From assembly GCA_002441135.1 (NCBI GenBank), contig DJVJ01000006.1, forward strand, positions 1 through 64,000: a stretch of DNA of 64,000 bases, written 5' to 3'. The notes beneath the pieces are model-generated. The model saw only the letters and a list, made by a program, of their open reading frames with translations, ran no database searches and was not told where the DNA came from. How positions within the stretch are numbered: the stretch's first letter is position 1; every line of letters starts with the position of its first letter. This document shows, in pieces, positions 17,408 to 26,177 of this stretch. The translations under genes and the position numbers were made by a program. The stretch is from Caryophanales bacterium UBA6259 (GTDB taxonomy: Bacteria > Bacillota > Bacilli > Tepidibacillales > Tepidibacillaceae).

Positions 17408-18607
17408 TTGGGAAAAGAGAAGGTTGTTTTAGCTTATTCAGGTGGATTAGATACTTCTGTTGCGATTAAGTGGTTACAGGATAAATATAATATGGATGTT
17501 ATTGCGCTTTCGATTGATGTTGGTGAAGGTAAGGACTTAGAGATGGTTAGAGAGAAGGCGTTGAAGGTTGGCGCAATCAAATCTTATGTTCTTGATGTGC
17601 AAAAGGAGTTTGCAGAGGACTTTATTTTACCTGCATTAAAAGCAAATGCGATGTATGAAGGGAAATATCCATTAATCTCTGCACTATCTAGACCTTTAAT
17701 TGCGAAATGGTTGGTGAAAATAGCGGAAGAAGAGGGGGCAGTGGCTATTGCACACGGCTCCACTGGAAAAGGAAATGACCAGGTTCGTTTTGATGTATCT
17801 ACTACTGCTTTAGCTCCTCATTTAAAAATTCTTGCGCCTGTAAGAGAATGGGGAATGACAAGAGATGAAGAGATTGCCTATGCAGAGGAGCATAATATTC
17901 CAATTCCAATAACAAAGGAAAATCCTTTTAGTATTGATCAGAATATGTGGGGAAGAAGCTGTGAGGCTGGAGTACTAGAAGACCCATGGGTTGCACCACC
18001 AGAAGCCGCTTATGATTTAACAACCTCCATTGAGGAAGCACCAAATGCACCAGAGGAAGTAGAAATTACCTTTGAAAAAGGAAAGCCAGTTGCTTTAAAT
18101 GGAGAAATTCTAACCTTAGATCAGTTAATTCTAAAGTTAAATAAAATCGCAGGTGCGCATGGGGTAGGTCGTATTGATCATGTAGAAAACCGCTTGGTTG
18201 GTATCAAATCAAGAGAAATCTATGAGGCTCCAGCAGCAACCGTATTACTTAATGCTCATCAAGCCTTAGAAAATCTTGTTCATACAAGAGAAGTGGCTCA
18301 ATTTAAGCCAATTATTGAGCAAAAAGTGGCGAATTTAATTTATGAAGGCTTATGGTTTTCCCCATTAATGGAGGCTTTACAAGGATTTATTAATCAAACA
18401 CAAGAAAATGTGACAGGAAAAGTAAGAGTGAAGCTATTTAAAGGCCATGCAACAGTAGTTGGACGCACCTCTGAAAAATCCTTGTATTCCTACGAGCTTG
18501 CGACCTATAACAAGGATGATCAATTTGACCATCAATCAGCAGTTGGCTTCATCTATATTTGGGGCTTACCAACAAAGGTTTATGCGAAGGTCAACAAAGG
18601 TAAATAG
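17408..18607 (+). CDS. argG: Argininosuccinate synthase
   Basis: ArgG joins citrulline and aspartate with ATP to argininosuccinate. The PP-loop AYSGGLDTS is at residues 9-17, and AIAHGSTGKGNDQVRF and the AGxxGVGR-type text (AGAHGVGRIDHVENR) are typical. About 399 residues, normal for the family. TTG 17408 is chosen because GGAG lies nine bases upstream and homologues start MxKEKVVLAYSG; ATG 17393 would include that ribosome-binding site. argH follows 13 bases later, so argGH form one unit. Confidence 0.95.
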   Translation: MGKEKVVLAYSGGLDTSVAIKWLQDKYNMDVIALSIDVGEGKDLEMVREKALKVGAIKSYVLDVQKEFAEDFILPALKANAMYEGKYPLISALSRPLIAKWLVKIAEEEGAVAIAHGSTGKGNDQVRFDVSTTALAPHLKILAPVREWGMTRDEEIAYAEEHNIPIPITKENPFSIDQNMWGRSCEAGVLEDPWVAPPEAAYDLTTSIEEAPNAPEEVEITFEKGKPVALNGEILTLDQLILKLNKIAGAHGVGRIDHVENRLVGIKSREIYEAPAATVLLNAHQALENLVHTREVAQFKPIIEQKVANLIYEGLWFSPLMEALQGFINQTQENVTGKVRVKLFKGHATVVGRTSEKSLYSYELATYNKDDQFDHQSAVGFIYIWGLPTKVYAKVNKGK

Positions 18608-18620
18608 GGGGTAAAGTTCA

Positions 18621-20030
18621 ATGAATGATAAGCTGTGGGGAGGCCGTTTCACCAAGGCAACCAATCAATTGGTAGAGGAATATACGGCATCCATCCCTTT
18701 TGATTACCTTTTAGCAGATGAAGATATTCAAGGTAGTATGGCACATGCAAAAATGCTTGGTGCAAAGGGGATTATCTCTTTAGAGGATATGAACCTGATA
18801 TTAGTAGGATTACAGGAAATCCAAGAGGAAATTGAAAAAGGAGAGTTTACTTTTTCTATAGCTTTAGAGGATATCCATATGAACATCGAAAAAAGATTAA
18901 TTGAAAAGATTGGACCTGCTGGTGGTAGACTTCATACTGGAAGAAGTAGAAATGACCAAGTAGCTTTAGATATGCATTTATATTTAAAAAAATGGGTAAA
19001 GGAATTATCTACAACACTTTCCTCTGTGATTGAGGTTTTCATTAATAAAGCAGAGGAAAATCTGGAGGTAATCTTTCCGGGTTATACTCATTTACAACGA
19101 GCACAGCCGATTCTTTTTTCCCATCATATGATGGCCTATGCGTTTATGTTTCTTCGGGATTTAGAACGATTAAACGATAGCTGGAAACGGATTGATTTAC
19201 TTCCCCTTGGTGCAGGAGCACTTGCTGGTACTACTTTTCCGATTGATCGAAAAATGGTGGCAGAGGAGCTTGGCTTTCAAGGAATGTATAGCAATAGTTT
19301 AGACGCAGTAAGTGATCGAGATTATATTATTGAGTTCTTATCCAATGCATCCTTAATGATGATGCATTTATCTAGGCTTTCTGAGGAATTAATTATTTGG
19401 TCCAGCAGTGAGTTTCAATTTATTGAGCTAGATGATGCCTTTTGTACAGGTAGTAGTATTATGCCACAAAAGAAAAATCCTGATGTAGCAGAACTGCTAA
19501 GAGGAAAAACAGGCCGTGTGTATGGTCATTTAGTTGGATTGCTCACTACCTTAAAGGGACTGCCCTTAGCATACAATAAAGATATGCAAGAGGATAAGGA
19601 AGGGATGCTAGATACCGTGAAAACCTTGGCTGGTGCATTACAGCTAGTAGGGCCAATGATTGAGACGATGAAAGTCAACAAGGATAAAATGGCCAAGGCA
19701 GTAAGAGAGGATTTCTCTAATGCTACTGATTATGCAGATTATCTAGTGACTAAAGGTGTTCCATTTCGTGAAGCACATGAAATCGTTGGAAAAACGGTAT
19801 TATATTGTATTGAAAAAAAGAAATATTTACTCGATTTGATGATCGAAGAATATAAACAGTTTTCCCCATTAGTAGAGTCAGATATCTATGAGAAGCTACA
19901 GCCATGGCAGGTGGTTAATGCTAGACAATCGCATGGTGGTACTAGCAAAGAGGCCGTTCTTACTTCTATAATGGAAGGAAAAGAAAAACTAGCTTTTCTT
20001 CAGCAATATATTCAAGTTAATATGAAGTAA
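18621..20030 (+). CDS. argH: Argininosuccinate lyase
   Basis: ArgH splits argininosuccinate into arginine and fumarate, the last step of the pathway. The 469-residue chain belongs to the fumarase/aspartase superfamily. The signature GSSIMPQKKNPD carries the flexible-loop serine of catalysis (S278/S279), and TGRSRNDQVALD and TPGYTHLQ-type text (FPGYTHLQRAQPI) are the other two conserved regions. AGGGGG precedes the ATG. Tandem GTAAGTA repeats begin at its stop codon and a terminator lies about 95 bases downstream. Confidence 0.96.
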   Translation: MNDKLWGGRFTKATNQLVEEYTASIPFDYLLADEDIQGSMAHAKMLGAKGIISLEDMNLILVGLQEIQEEIEKGEFTFSIALEDIHMNIEKRLIEKIGPAGGRLHTGRSRNDQVALDMHLYLKKWVKELSTTLSSVIEVFINKAEENLEVIFPGYTHLQRAQPILFSHHMMAYAFMFLRDLERLNDSWKRIDLLPLGAGALAGTTFPIDRKMVAEELGFQGMYSNSLDAVSDRDYIIEFLSNASLMMMHLSRLSEELIIWSSSEFQFIELDDAFCTGSSIMPQKKNPDVAELLRGKTGRVYGHLVGLLTTLKGLPLAYNKDMQEDKEGMLDTVKTLAGALQLVGPMIETMKVNKDKMAKAVREDFSNATDYADYLVTKGVPFREAHEIVGKTVLYCIEKKKYLLDLMIEEYKQFSPLVESDIYEKLQPWQVVNARQSHGGTSKEAVLTSIMEGKEKLAFLQQYIQVNMK

Positions 20031-20079
20031 GTAGTAAGTAGTAAGTAGCAATAGTAAGTAACAATAGTAAGTAACAATT
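20027..20079 (+). repeat. Short tandem repeats after argH
   Basis: Three contiguous GTAAGTA heptamers (20027-20047) include the argH stop codon. Two further copies occur in a 13-base period (GTAAGTAACAATA at 20054 and 20067). This is the third array in the window that starts at or just after a stop codon. Confidence 0.8.
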
Positions 20080-20124
20080 AACAAATTATAAAGGTAAATA
20101 AAATAAACCGCAGAAAAAATAAAC

Positions 20125-20170
20125 AACTATTGAGTAAGGATACCCCTCCCACTGCTCAATAGTTTTTTTG
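20125..20170 (+). terminator. Terminator of the argGH unit
   Basis: A 10-bp perfect stem AACTATTGAG/CTCAATAGTT with a 20-base loop is followed by TTTTT. It fits an intrinsic terminator for argGH. Confidence 0.7.
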
Positions 20171-20237
20171 CGTTTGGAATTTTTCTATTAAATAATTTCT
20201 GAAAATTAGGACAACCTTTATCTTCGGTTTCATCAAG

Positions 20238-20337
20238 ACTCCCTCTTCAACACCGTAAGAGGGAGTTGATTCAATCCTCGAAATAAGTCTCGCTAAATTC
20301 AGGTGGAGTTAAAATTCCATCTGAATAAAGTCTCGCT
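20238..20337. repeat. Inverted repeats and direct repeats in the argH-downstream gap
   Basis: The 424-base gap before the next gene holds, after the terminator, a perfect 10-bp hairpin (ACTCCCTCTT at 20238, AAGAGGGAGT at 20257) without a T-run. A second hairpin (20297-20326, 11 bp with one G-T pair) lies between near-identical direct repeats AATAAGTCTCGCT (20282) and AATAAAGTCTCGCT (20324). I see no gene. The arrangement of a hairpin between TCGCT-containing direct repeats resembles the argF-argG spacer. Confidence 0.6.
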
Positions 20338-20454
20338 TTATCGTTTTAAATGTCTGATACTGAAACTTGTTATAGTAAATTATAAAAATATTCTGTATAA
20401 TAGGAATACATAGGAAATAGTTTTTATACAAATAGTAAAAAAGGGGGATTTTTT

Positions 20455-20793
20455 ATGGGGAATGATTTTGATAAGAAGAAAAGTAAGCTATCAAGCTTCG
20501 CTCCTATTGTCTATTTAACATTAGCCATCGCATTTTTTGCTGAATGGTGGTATTTTAGTGCGGAACGAACAAAGCATTTTGATTTAAATTCCAATATGAA
20601 AATTACTCATGAAGAGTTAATCGAATTATTAAGCAGTAATTCAACAAAGTTTTTTACGGTCACTGGAATCATTTTTGTTATTTTTATCACTTATTTTATT
20701 GCAAGTACGATCAGTCAAAGACGTTTCCGTAAAGAACAGGAAAAATTCTTCAAAGAAGCAATGATGGCGAGCGGAAATTATTACGAAGGTTAA
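20455..20793 (+). CDS. Small protein with two membrane helices, function unknown
   Basis: I do not recognise this 112-residue protein. Two hydrophobic segments lie at about residues 14-31 and 66-86, separated by a charged loop of about 34 residues (SAERTKHFDLNSNMKITHEEL). A basic and acidic C-terminal helix (SQRRFRKEQEKFFKEA) follows, probably in the cytoplasm. AAGGGGGA lies upstream of the ATG and a terminator follows the stop, so it appears monocistronic. Codon use and composition look like the neighbours. Confidence 0.7.
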   Translation: MGNDFDKKKSKLSSFAPIVYLTLAIAFFAEWWYFSAERTKHFDLNSNMKITHEELIELLSSNSTKFFTVTGIIFVIFITYFIASTISQRRFRKEQEKFFKEAMMASGNYYEG

Positions 20794-20808
20794 ATATAGG
20801 GATTTAAG

Positions 20809-20841
20809 AACTAGCTCTAGGTCTTTAGGGCTAGTTTTTTT
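20809..20841 (+). terminator. Terminator after the small membrane protein
   Basis: An 11-bp stem AACTAGCTCTA/TAGGGCTAGTT with one G-T pair is followed by a run of T. Confidence 0.85.
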
Positions 20842-20963
20842 GATGAATTTTTGAAATTTTTTTACAGTAAAGGAAATTGTGGCATATTGTAGAATGTATT
20901 ACAGGTTCAGATTTATATTTACGAAATCAGTAGGACCAAAAACGGGGAGTGTGTAGGGGAAAA

Positions 20964-22658
20964 ATGAAGTGGTTTAAGGGGAGAAAAGAAAGAGAGACGT
21001 CAATCGAAGATTTAGAACTTGAAGGTAATGAGTTACTTAAAGAGGTAGAGGATAAGGTGAAATATATTAATCTGCCATTAAAAAATGACTGGATTGAACA
21101 GTTTAATCGATTAATTTTGGAACAGAGAGAAACTATTGAAGAACAGCTTGTGAAAAAGATAGAGAATGTCACGGTTGGAATCAATAAAGAAGAATGGAAG
21201 CTAAAAATTAATCAATTTATTACACATCTTGTTAAAAAAGATAAGGTAAATTTTTTACAGAATCAAAAACCAATTGTTCAGTTATTGCTTGATTCTAAAA
21301 TGCAGCCTGAATTATTAATGGGTGCAGGAGAAATTGTACTGGATCATGTGATTGATTCTTTAATAAAAAACTCAAATTGGAGTAAGGAAAGCCAAAAAAT
21401 AAAGTTCTTCCAAAAGTGGATGATGCTTCATCAGATGACTTGGATTGAATTGTATACAAAAGAAGTGGTAACGACATTTTCCCATGGTATTTCAGAGCTT
21501 GTATTCTATAATGCCCAAATTGATCAGGTAAAGGATCTTCTAACATCTCTGGATCACCAGTTGAATTTCTCTAAAGACATTCAGCATATGGTGAAGGAGG
21601 TCAATAAATCCTTTGAAGAAGTGGCTAGTGCATCTAATTCCGCGGCTGATTTTACAGCACAATCCGTAAATGAAGTAAGATCGGGACAAAAGGTGATTAA
21701 TGAGGCACTTCAAGAGATGGGTACACTTGATGATACCTATAACAGGATGATTGAAGGAATGAATGAGTTCAGTCAAAAGATCCATGATATGCAATCCATG
21801 GTAGACTTAATTAGAGATATTGCTGACCAAACCAATCTACTTGCTTTAAATGCAAACATTGAGGCTGCAAGAGCTGGGGAGCAAGGACTAGGATTTGCTG
21901 TAGTGGCACAAGAGGTTAGAAAGCTTTCAGAGACATCCCGTACCTCAGTTGATAAAATTTCGGAGATGATGGACGGTTTAACCAAAGAATCTGAGAGAAT
22001 GAAAGATTGGATGAAGCAAACAGGTGATGTTGTTCATAAAGGGGTTTATGAATCCACTCAAGCAAGTAGTCAATTGGAAACAATGGTGACAAAAATTAAC
22101 CAAATTAATGTGTCAATTAATGAAATTGCTGCTGCAAATGAAGAACAATCTGCATCTATTCAGCAGGTTGCTGATCAAAATGAAAAAATTGTTCTATTAG
22201 CAAATGATGGACGAGATAAAGGGGTTTCAACAGGGAAGGCCATCTATCAACTAAGCTTAATGTCGCAAGAACTACGAAAAAGTATTGATCAAATTGGAAT
22301 AAAGGTAACAGAAAAAGAGCTATTGAATTTAGCGAAAACAGATCACCTGTTATGGAAGTGGAGAATATATAACATGCTTTTAGGCTATGAGGTGGTGGAT
22401 GCTCATTCGATTCAAAATGAACAAGAATGTCGCTTAGGTAAGTGGTATTATAATGAAGGAAGAGCTTATCAGCATTTAGAGATTTATCGACAAATGGAGC
22501 ATCCTCATCAGATGGTTCATTTAACAGCAAGGCAAGCAGCGGAAGCATATGCTAGAAAAGATATTGCGATGGCAGAGGCAAAATTGCAAGAGCTAGAGAA
22601 GTATTCGACAGAGATTATTAATCTACTCGATACCATTCAAAATACAATTAAAGAGTAA
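20964..22658 (+). CDS. Soluble methyl-accepting chemotaxis protein with C-terminal CZB zinc-binding domain
   Basis: This is a cytoplasmic chemoreceptor of 564 residues without membrane helices. About 190 N-terminal residues form a helical sensor region that I cannot assign with confidence; a globin-like fold is possible. The MCP signalling domain follows, with hairpin tip text DQTNLLALNANIEAARAGEQ and GFAVVAQEVRKLSE. The last 110 residues are a CZB domain: HLLWKWRIYNML, the core ECRLGKWYYNEG and two later histidines (MEHPHQMVH), giving the expected three His and one Cys zinc ligands. CZB receptors are known to sense zinc or hypochlorous acid. ATG 20964 follows AGGGGA; a GTG at 20949 is the alternative. 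No other chemotaxis genes are nearby. Confidence 0.87.
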   Translation: MKWFKGRKERETSIEDLELEGNELLKEVEDKVKYINLPLKNDWIEQFNRLILEQRETIEEQLVKKIENVTVGINKEEWKLKINQFITHLVKKDKVNFLQNQKPIVQLLLDSKMQPELLMGAGEIVLDHVIDSLIKNSNWSKESQKIKFFQKWMMLHQMTWIELYTKEVVTTFSHGISELVFYNAQIDQVKDLLTSLDHQLNFSKDIQHMVKEVNKSFEEVASASNSAADFTAQSVNEVRSGQKVINEALQEMGTLDDTYNRMIEGMNEFSQKIHDMQSMVDLIRDIADQTNLLALNANIEAARAGEQGLGFAVVAQEVRKLSETSRTSVDKISEMMDGLTKESERMKDWMKQTGDVVHKGVYESTQASSQLETMVTKINQINVSINEIAAANEEQSASIQQVADQNEKIVLLANDGRDKGVSTGKAIYQLSLMSQELRKSIDQIGIKVTEKELLNLAKTDHLLWKWRIYNMLLGYEVVDAHSIQNEQECRLGKWYYNEGRAYQHLEIYRQMEHPHQMVHLTARQAAEAYARKDIAMAEAKLQELEKYSTEIINLLDTIQNTIKE

Positions 22659-22692
22659 AAATATTTTTTAAAAATAAATATCTTAACCAATT

Positions 22693-22728
22693 ACCGATGT
22701 TTAAAACACATCGGTTTTATTTTTTTAT
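22693..22728. terminator. Terminator between converging genes
   Basis: A perfect 8-bp stem ACCGATGT/ACATCGGT is followed by a T-rich tail on the plus strand. It ends the chemoreceptor transcript just before the stop codon of the converging small gene. Confidence 0.75.
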
Positions 22729-22893
22729 CTAGTATTTCTCATCAGGATCATTAATTTTCTCATTTCTTAGCATTTGAGCAAAATCTTCAATTGTTTTGTC
22801 GAGTAATGGTCCTTTGTTATTTGAAAACAGACTTCTTTTTTCTTTTCTTAATATCTGCAAGATTAACTCTTTTTGTTGTCTAGATAATAGCAT
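22729..22893 (-). CDS. Small charged protein of unknown function
   Basis: This is a 54-residue protein with no membrane segment, rich in Lys, Arg, Glu and Leu. It starts MLLSRQQKELILQILRK and ends in an acidic NDPDEKY. A strong ribosome-binding site (AAGGAGGAGA) lies six bases before the chosen ATG at 22893, which makes a real gene likely; the longer frame to 22923 would run through this site. I do not recognise the family. Its upstream side faces ftsE divergently. Confidence 0.65.
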   Translation of the reverse strand: MLLSRQQKELILQILRKEKRSLFSNNKGPLLDKTIEDFAQMLRNEKINDPDEKY

Positions 22894-22909
22894 TTTTTCT
22901 CTCCTCCTT

Positions 22910-22942
22910 AAAAGGCTTGGCAAAAGCTAAGCTTTTCTAATC
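22910..22942 (+). repeat. AAGCTTGG-type hairpin repeat, copy 1
   Basis: AAAAGGCTTGGCAAAAGC is followed by TAAGCTTTTCTAA, forming a stem-loop with a T-tail. Very similar text stands on the minus strand at 36475-36505 and a related one at 59224-59252. It lies just upstream of the small minus-strand gene. The remainder of the 384-base gap to ftsE holds a TTTTTAGGTG/CACCTAAAAA inverted repeat (23106, 23144) and a four-codon reading frame at 23081. Confidence 0.6.
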
Positions 22943-23182
22943 TAAGTTTATTCTACCCTTGGAAACGACAAAAGAAAAGAATACGTTACTATATAATGAT
23001 TATTATTTTACTTTTTTCAACAAGATTTTCCTGGGAAATACTATTTTCTACATTAAATGATATAGCAAAATGGAGGTATCATGAGAATTAAGTAGAAAAA
23101 ATGGATTTTTAGGTGGAAAAAGTGTCGTAATTAGTAAAATTTACACCTAAAAACAATAATTTCATAGAAAAAAGAAAAGGAT

Positions 23183-23211
23183 TTAACGTTTTTTTGTCGA
23201 AGGGTTATGAT
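23183..23211 (+). promoter_or_regulatory. Probable promoter of ftsEX
   Basis: TTAACG and TATGAT are separated by 17 bases, 67 bases before the ftsE start. Each element differs from consensus at one or two positions. Confidence 0.45.
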
Positions 23212-23277
23212 AGACTTTTAGCATACAATGAATATAAGTTCAACATAGAAATTCAACAAGGAAGAGAAGTGAGAAAA

Positions 23278-23964
23278 ATGATTGAAATGTTTGATGTGTG
23301 GAAAAAGTATTCAAATGGAGTTTTTGCTCTTCAGGGAGTTAATATAACCATTGATAAAGGTGAATTTGTATATGTGGTTGGCCCAAGTGGTGCTGGTAAA
23401 TCAACGTTTATTAAATTAATGTATCGTGAAGAACGACCAACAAAAGGGCAAATCTTCTTAAATGGGTTTAATGTTGAACGACTAAAAGAAAAACAAATTC
23501 CTATGATTCGTAGAAGTATTGGAGTAGTATTTCAGGATTATCGTTTACTTCCAAACTTGTCTGTTTTTGAAAATGTTGCTTTTGCAATGGAAGTAATCGA
23601 AGCTCCTAAAAAGTTGATTAAGAAAAGAGTTCCAGAAGTTTTAGAGCTTGTTGGGTTAAAGGATAAGATAACAAGCATGCCAAATCAACTGTCTGGTGGA
23701 GAACAACAAAGGGTTTCTCTAGCAAGGGCACTAATTAATAGTCCATCTATTATTATTGCGGACGAGCCTACGGGAAACTTAGATCCAGACACCTCTTATG
23801 AAATCATGGAGCTTTTTGAGAAGGTTAATTATAAAGGAACTACCATTGTAATGGCCACTCATAATCGTGAAATTGTGAATAACATGAAAAAGCGAGTTGT
23901 GGCAATAGAAGGTGGAAAAGTGGTAAGGGATGTACAGCGAGGTGATTACGGCTATGAAAATTAA
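23278..23964 (+). CDS. ftsE: Cell-division ATP-binding protein FtsE
   Basis: FtsE is the ATPase of the FtsEX complex, which relays cell-division or elongation signals across the membrane to peptidoglycan hydrolases. The 228-residue chain starts MIEMFDVWKKYSNGVFALQG, has Walker A GPSGAGKST, signature LSGGEQQRVSLARAL and Walker B IIIADEPTGNLDP. A longer frame is open to 23194, but homologues begin at this ATG and purine-rich AGAGAAGTGAG lies before it. It overlaps ftsX by 11 bases. The following EnvC-like M23 gene gives the complete signalling set. Confidence 0.96.
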   Translation: MIEMFDVWKKYSNGVFALQGVNITIDKGEFVYVVGPSGAGKSTFIKLMYREERPTKGQIFLNGFNVERLKEKQIPMIRRSIGVVFQDYRLLPNLSVFENVAFAMEVIEAPKKLIKKRVPEVLELVGLKDKITSMPNQLSGGEQQRVSLARALINSPSIIIADEPTGNLDPDTSYEIMELFEKVNYKGTTIVMATHNREIVNNMKKRVVAIEGGKVVRDVQRGDYGYEN

Positions 23965-24847
23965 TACATTAGGAAGACATTTTAAAGAAGGATTAAAAAA
24001 TATTGCCCGTAATGGCTGGATGACTCTTGCTTCTGTAAGTGCGGTAATGATTACTTTGTTAATTTTGGGTGTGTTTATATTACTAGCAATGAATGTAGAG
24101 CACATGGCTAATGTCATTGAAAATCAGGTAGAGATATCTGTTGCACTAGATTTAGGTATTGAGGAAGAGGAAATCTCTCAACTTGAAAAAGAGATTCGTA
24201 CAATGGACGGAGTCAAATCCGTTGTTTTTGTCTCTAAGGAAGAAGGACTTGAACAGTTAAAAGAGCGTTTTGGTAAGGATGCTTATCTACTAGAAGGATT
24301 AGAGGAAGAAAATCCTTTAAATGATATATTCTTAGTACAAGCCTTTGAACCTCAAAAAACAGGAGTCGTTGCAGATCAAATTGCAAAACTAAGCAAGGTA
24401 GAAGAGGTTGATTATGGTAAGGGAACCGTAGAGAAGTTGTTTATGGTAACCAATTGGGTTAGAAATATTGGTCTTGTTTTTATCCTTGGACTTGCCTTTA
24501 CAGCCATGTTTCTAATCGCTAATACGATTAAAATCACGATTTATGCTCGAAGACGAGAAATTGAAATTATGAAGCTTGTTGGAGCAACCAATTGGTTTAT
24601 CCGTTGGCCGTTTTTTGTTGAAGGGTTCCTATTAGGTGTTATTGGTTCAATCCTTCCTATTATTCTATTAATTGTTGGCTATCAAGCTTTACTAGATAAC
24701 TTAACTACTAGTCTTACAATCTCCTTTTTAGAGTTTTTGCCACTTTATCCTTTAGCTTACCAAATTTCTTTATTGCTAATGGGAATTGGGGCGTTTATAG
24801 GTGTTTGGGGTAGTATGATGTCCGTAAGACGTTTTTTAAAGGTATAA
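23954..24847 (+). CDS. ftsX: Cell-division permease-like protein FtsX
   Basis: FtsX is the membrane partner of FtsE. It does not transport a substrate but activates an extracellular hydrolase or its activator. The 297 residues have one N-terminal helix (about 22-44), an extracellular domain of about 110 residues, and three C-terminal helices, with ARRREIEIMKLVGATNWFIRWPF as the FtsX signature. ATG 23954 is preceded by GAGGTGA at eight bases; the upstream in-frame ATG is not needed. The next gene probably encodes its extracellular partner. Confidence 0.95.
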   Translation: MKINTLGRHFKEGLKNIARNGWMTLASVSAVMITLLILGVFILLAMNVEHMANVIENQVEISVALDLGIEEEEISQLEKEIRTMDGVKSVVFVSKEEGLEQLKERFGKDAYLLEGLEEENPLNDIFLVQAFEPQKTGVVADQIAKLSKVEEVDYGKGTVEKLFMVTNWVRNIGLVFILGLAFTAMFLIANTIKITIYARRREIEIMKLVGATNWFIRWPFFVEGFLLGVIGSILPIILLIVGYQALLDNLTTSLTISFLEFLPLYPLAYQISLLLMGIGAFIGVWGSMMSVRRFLKV

Positions 24848-24898
24848 GGTATAACTTGTTCAATAAAGAAGCTTGGTTAAGGGAGATGGGATGAGAAA

Positions 24899-26095
24899 AT
24901 GGAAAAAAAGAAATGGGTATCACTCGTAATCGCCTTTACTTTGTTGTTTACCTTTGTTTCGCCAATTATGATTACCAAAGCGGAAACGGAGCTAGAAAAA
25001 ATTGATCGTCAGTTAAAAGCGATTCAACAACAAAAGCAAGATGCAGCGAACAAATACAAAAATATTGATAGCCAAATAAAAAATGCGAAGTACCAACAAA
25101 AGGTTGCAGAAAGCACACTAAAATCACTAACCGCTCAAATTGACCAAAAGGAAAAAGAGCTATTTCAATTAGAGGGGAAAATTGAAGTAGTTTCAAAACA
25201 AGCGAAGGATGCAGCTGTTCAATTAGAGGAAGCAACCACTCGAGTAGAAGAACGTGATGAGCTACTAAAAACTAGATTGCGTCTAATGTACCGTAAAGGG
25301 GACGTTCAATATTTAGAGGTGCTACTAGGATCAAATGGTTTTTCTGATTTTATTCAACGATTTGATGCATTGCAAAAAATACTAGAGTCAGACAAAAAAA
25401 TACTAGAGGACAATATTAAAGATAAAAATATTATTGTAGAAAAGAAAAAAGAAATTGATCAGTCCTTAGCAAAGCTTGAGGGACTATTTGCTGAAGCAGA
25501 GCAGTTAAAAGCAAGTCTAATAGCGAATAAGGAAAAGCAAAAAGTAACAATTGCTTCACTTCAACAAAAACAACAAGATTTACTTGAGTTTAAAGAAGAG
25601 GAAGAAAGAGTGTTAATGGAGCTTGCAGCTAAAGAATCAAAACTGATGCAAGCCAAATATTCACTAAAATATAGCGGTGGAAAATTTGCATGGCCAGTTC
25701 CAGCAAGTACGCGTATTACCTCAGATTATGGATATAGAATTGATCCTATTAATGGTAGAGCAGCAGGTCATAATGGACTAGATATTGGACGAGCTCCAGG
25801 AACGTCTACTTTACTGGGTGCAGATATTGTAGCTGCTGCAGATGGGGTTGTTATCGTAGCCTCCTATGTTAATGGTTTTGGAAATACGGTAATGATTGAC
25901 CATGGTAGTGGCATTTGGACCATTTATGGCCATATTCGTAATGGTGGAATCTTTGTAAATAAATATCAAGAGGTAAAAAAGGGGCAGAAGATTGCTGAAG
26001 TTGGTTCAACAGGACGTTCAACAGGACCACATCTTCATTTTCAGGTGAATAAGGATGGTAAACCGACAAATCCTTGGAACTACTTAGGTAAATAA
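24899..26095 (+). CDS. EnvC-like murein hydrolase factor (coiled coil plus LytM/M23)
   Basis: This secreted 398-residue protein has a signal peptide (about 1-28, cleaved near TKA-ET), a long coiled coil (about 30-255, many Gln, Lys and Glu) and a C-terminal M23 peptidase domain. The zinc-site text HNGLDIGRAPG and the later HLHFQVNKDG are both present, so unlike E. coli EnvC it may be catalytically active. The first histidine and aspartate lie at about residue 297. Adjacent ftsEX suggest that FtsX binds its coiled coil and controls wall cutting during division. ATG 24899 follows a GGGAGATGGGATGAG purine tract. Confidence 0.9.
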   Translation: MEKKKWVSLVIAFTLLFTFVSPIMITKAETELEKIDRQLKAIQQQKQDAANKYKNIDSQIKNAKYQQKVAESTLKSLTAQIDQKEKELFQLEGKIEVVSKQAKDAAVQLEEATTRVEERDELLKTRLRLMYRKGDVQYLEVLLGSNGFSDFIQRFDALQKILESDKKILEDNIKDKNIIVEKKKEIDQSLAKLEGLFAEAEQLKASLIANKEKQKVTIASLQQKQQDLLEFKEEEERVLMELAAKESKLMQAKYSLKYSGGKFAWPVPASTRITSDYGYRIDPINGRAAGHNGLDIGRAPGTSTLLGADIVAAADGVVIVASYVNGFGNTVMIDHGSGIWTIYGHIRNGGIFVNKYQEVKKGQKIAEVGSTGRSTGPHLHFQVNKDGKPTNPWNYLGK

Positions 26096-26177
26096 TTTTT
26101 CATATTTTGTACATGCCCATCATATAATGGTACAGTGAGAGCTTCTTATTTAATAGAAAAGGTGGTGCGTGAATGTG

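Noticed and set aside
23194..23277. Longer FtsE with 28 extra N-terminal residues
   Set aside because: The extension lies over the probable promoter and leader, and homologues begin at the ATG at 23278.
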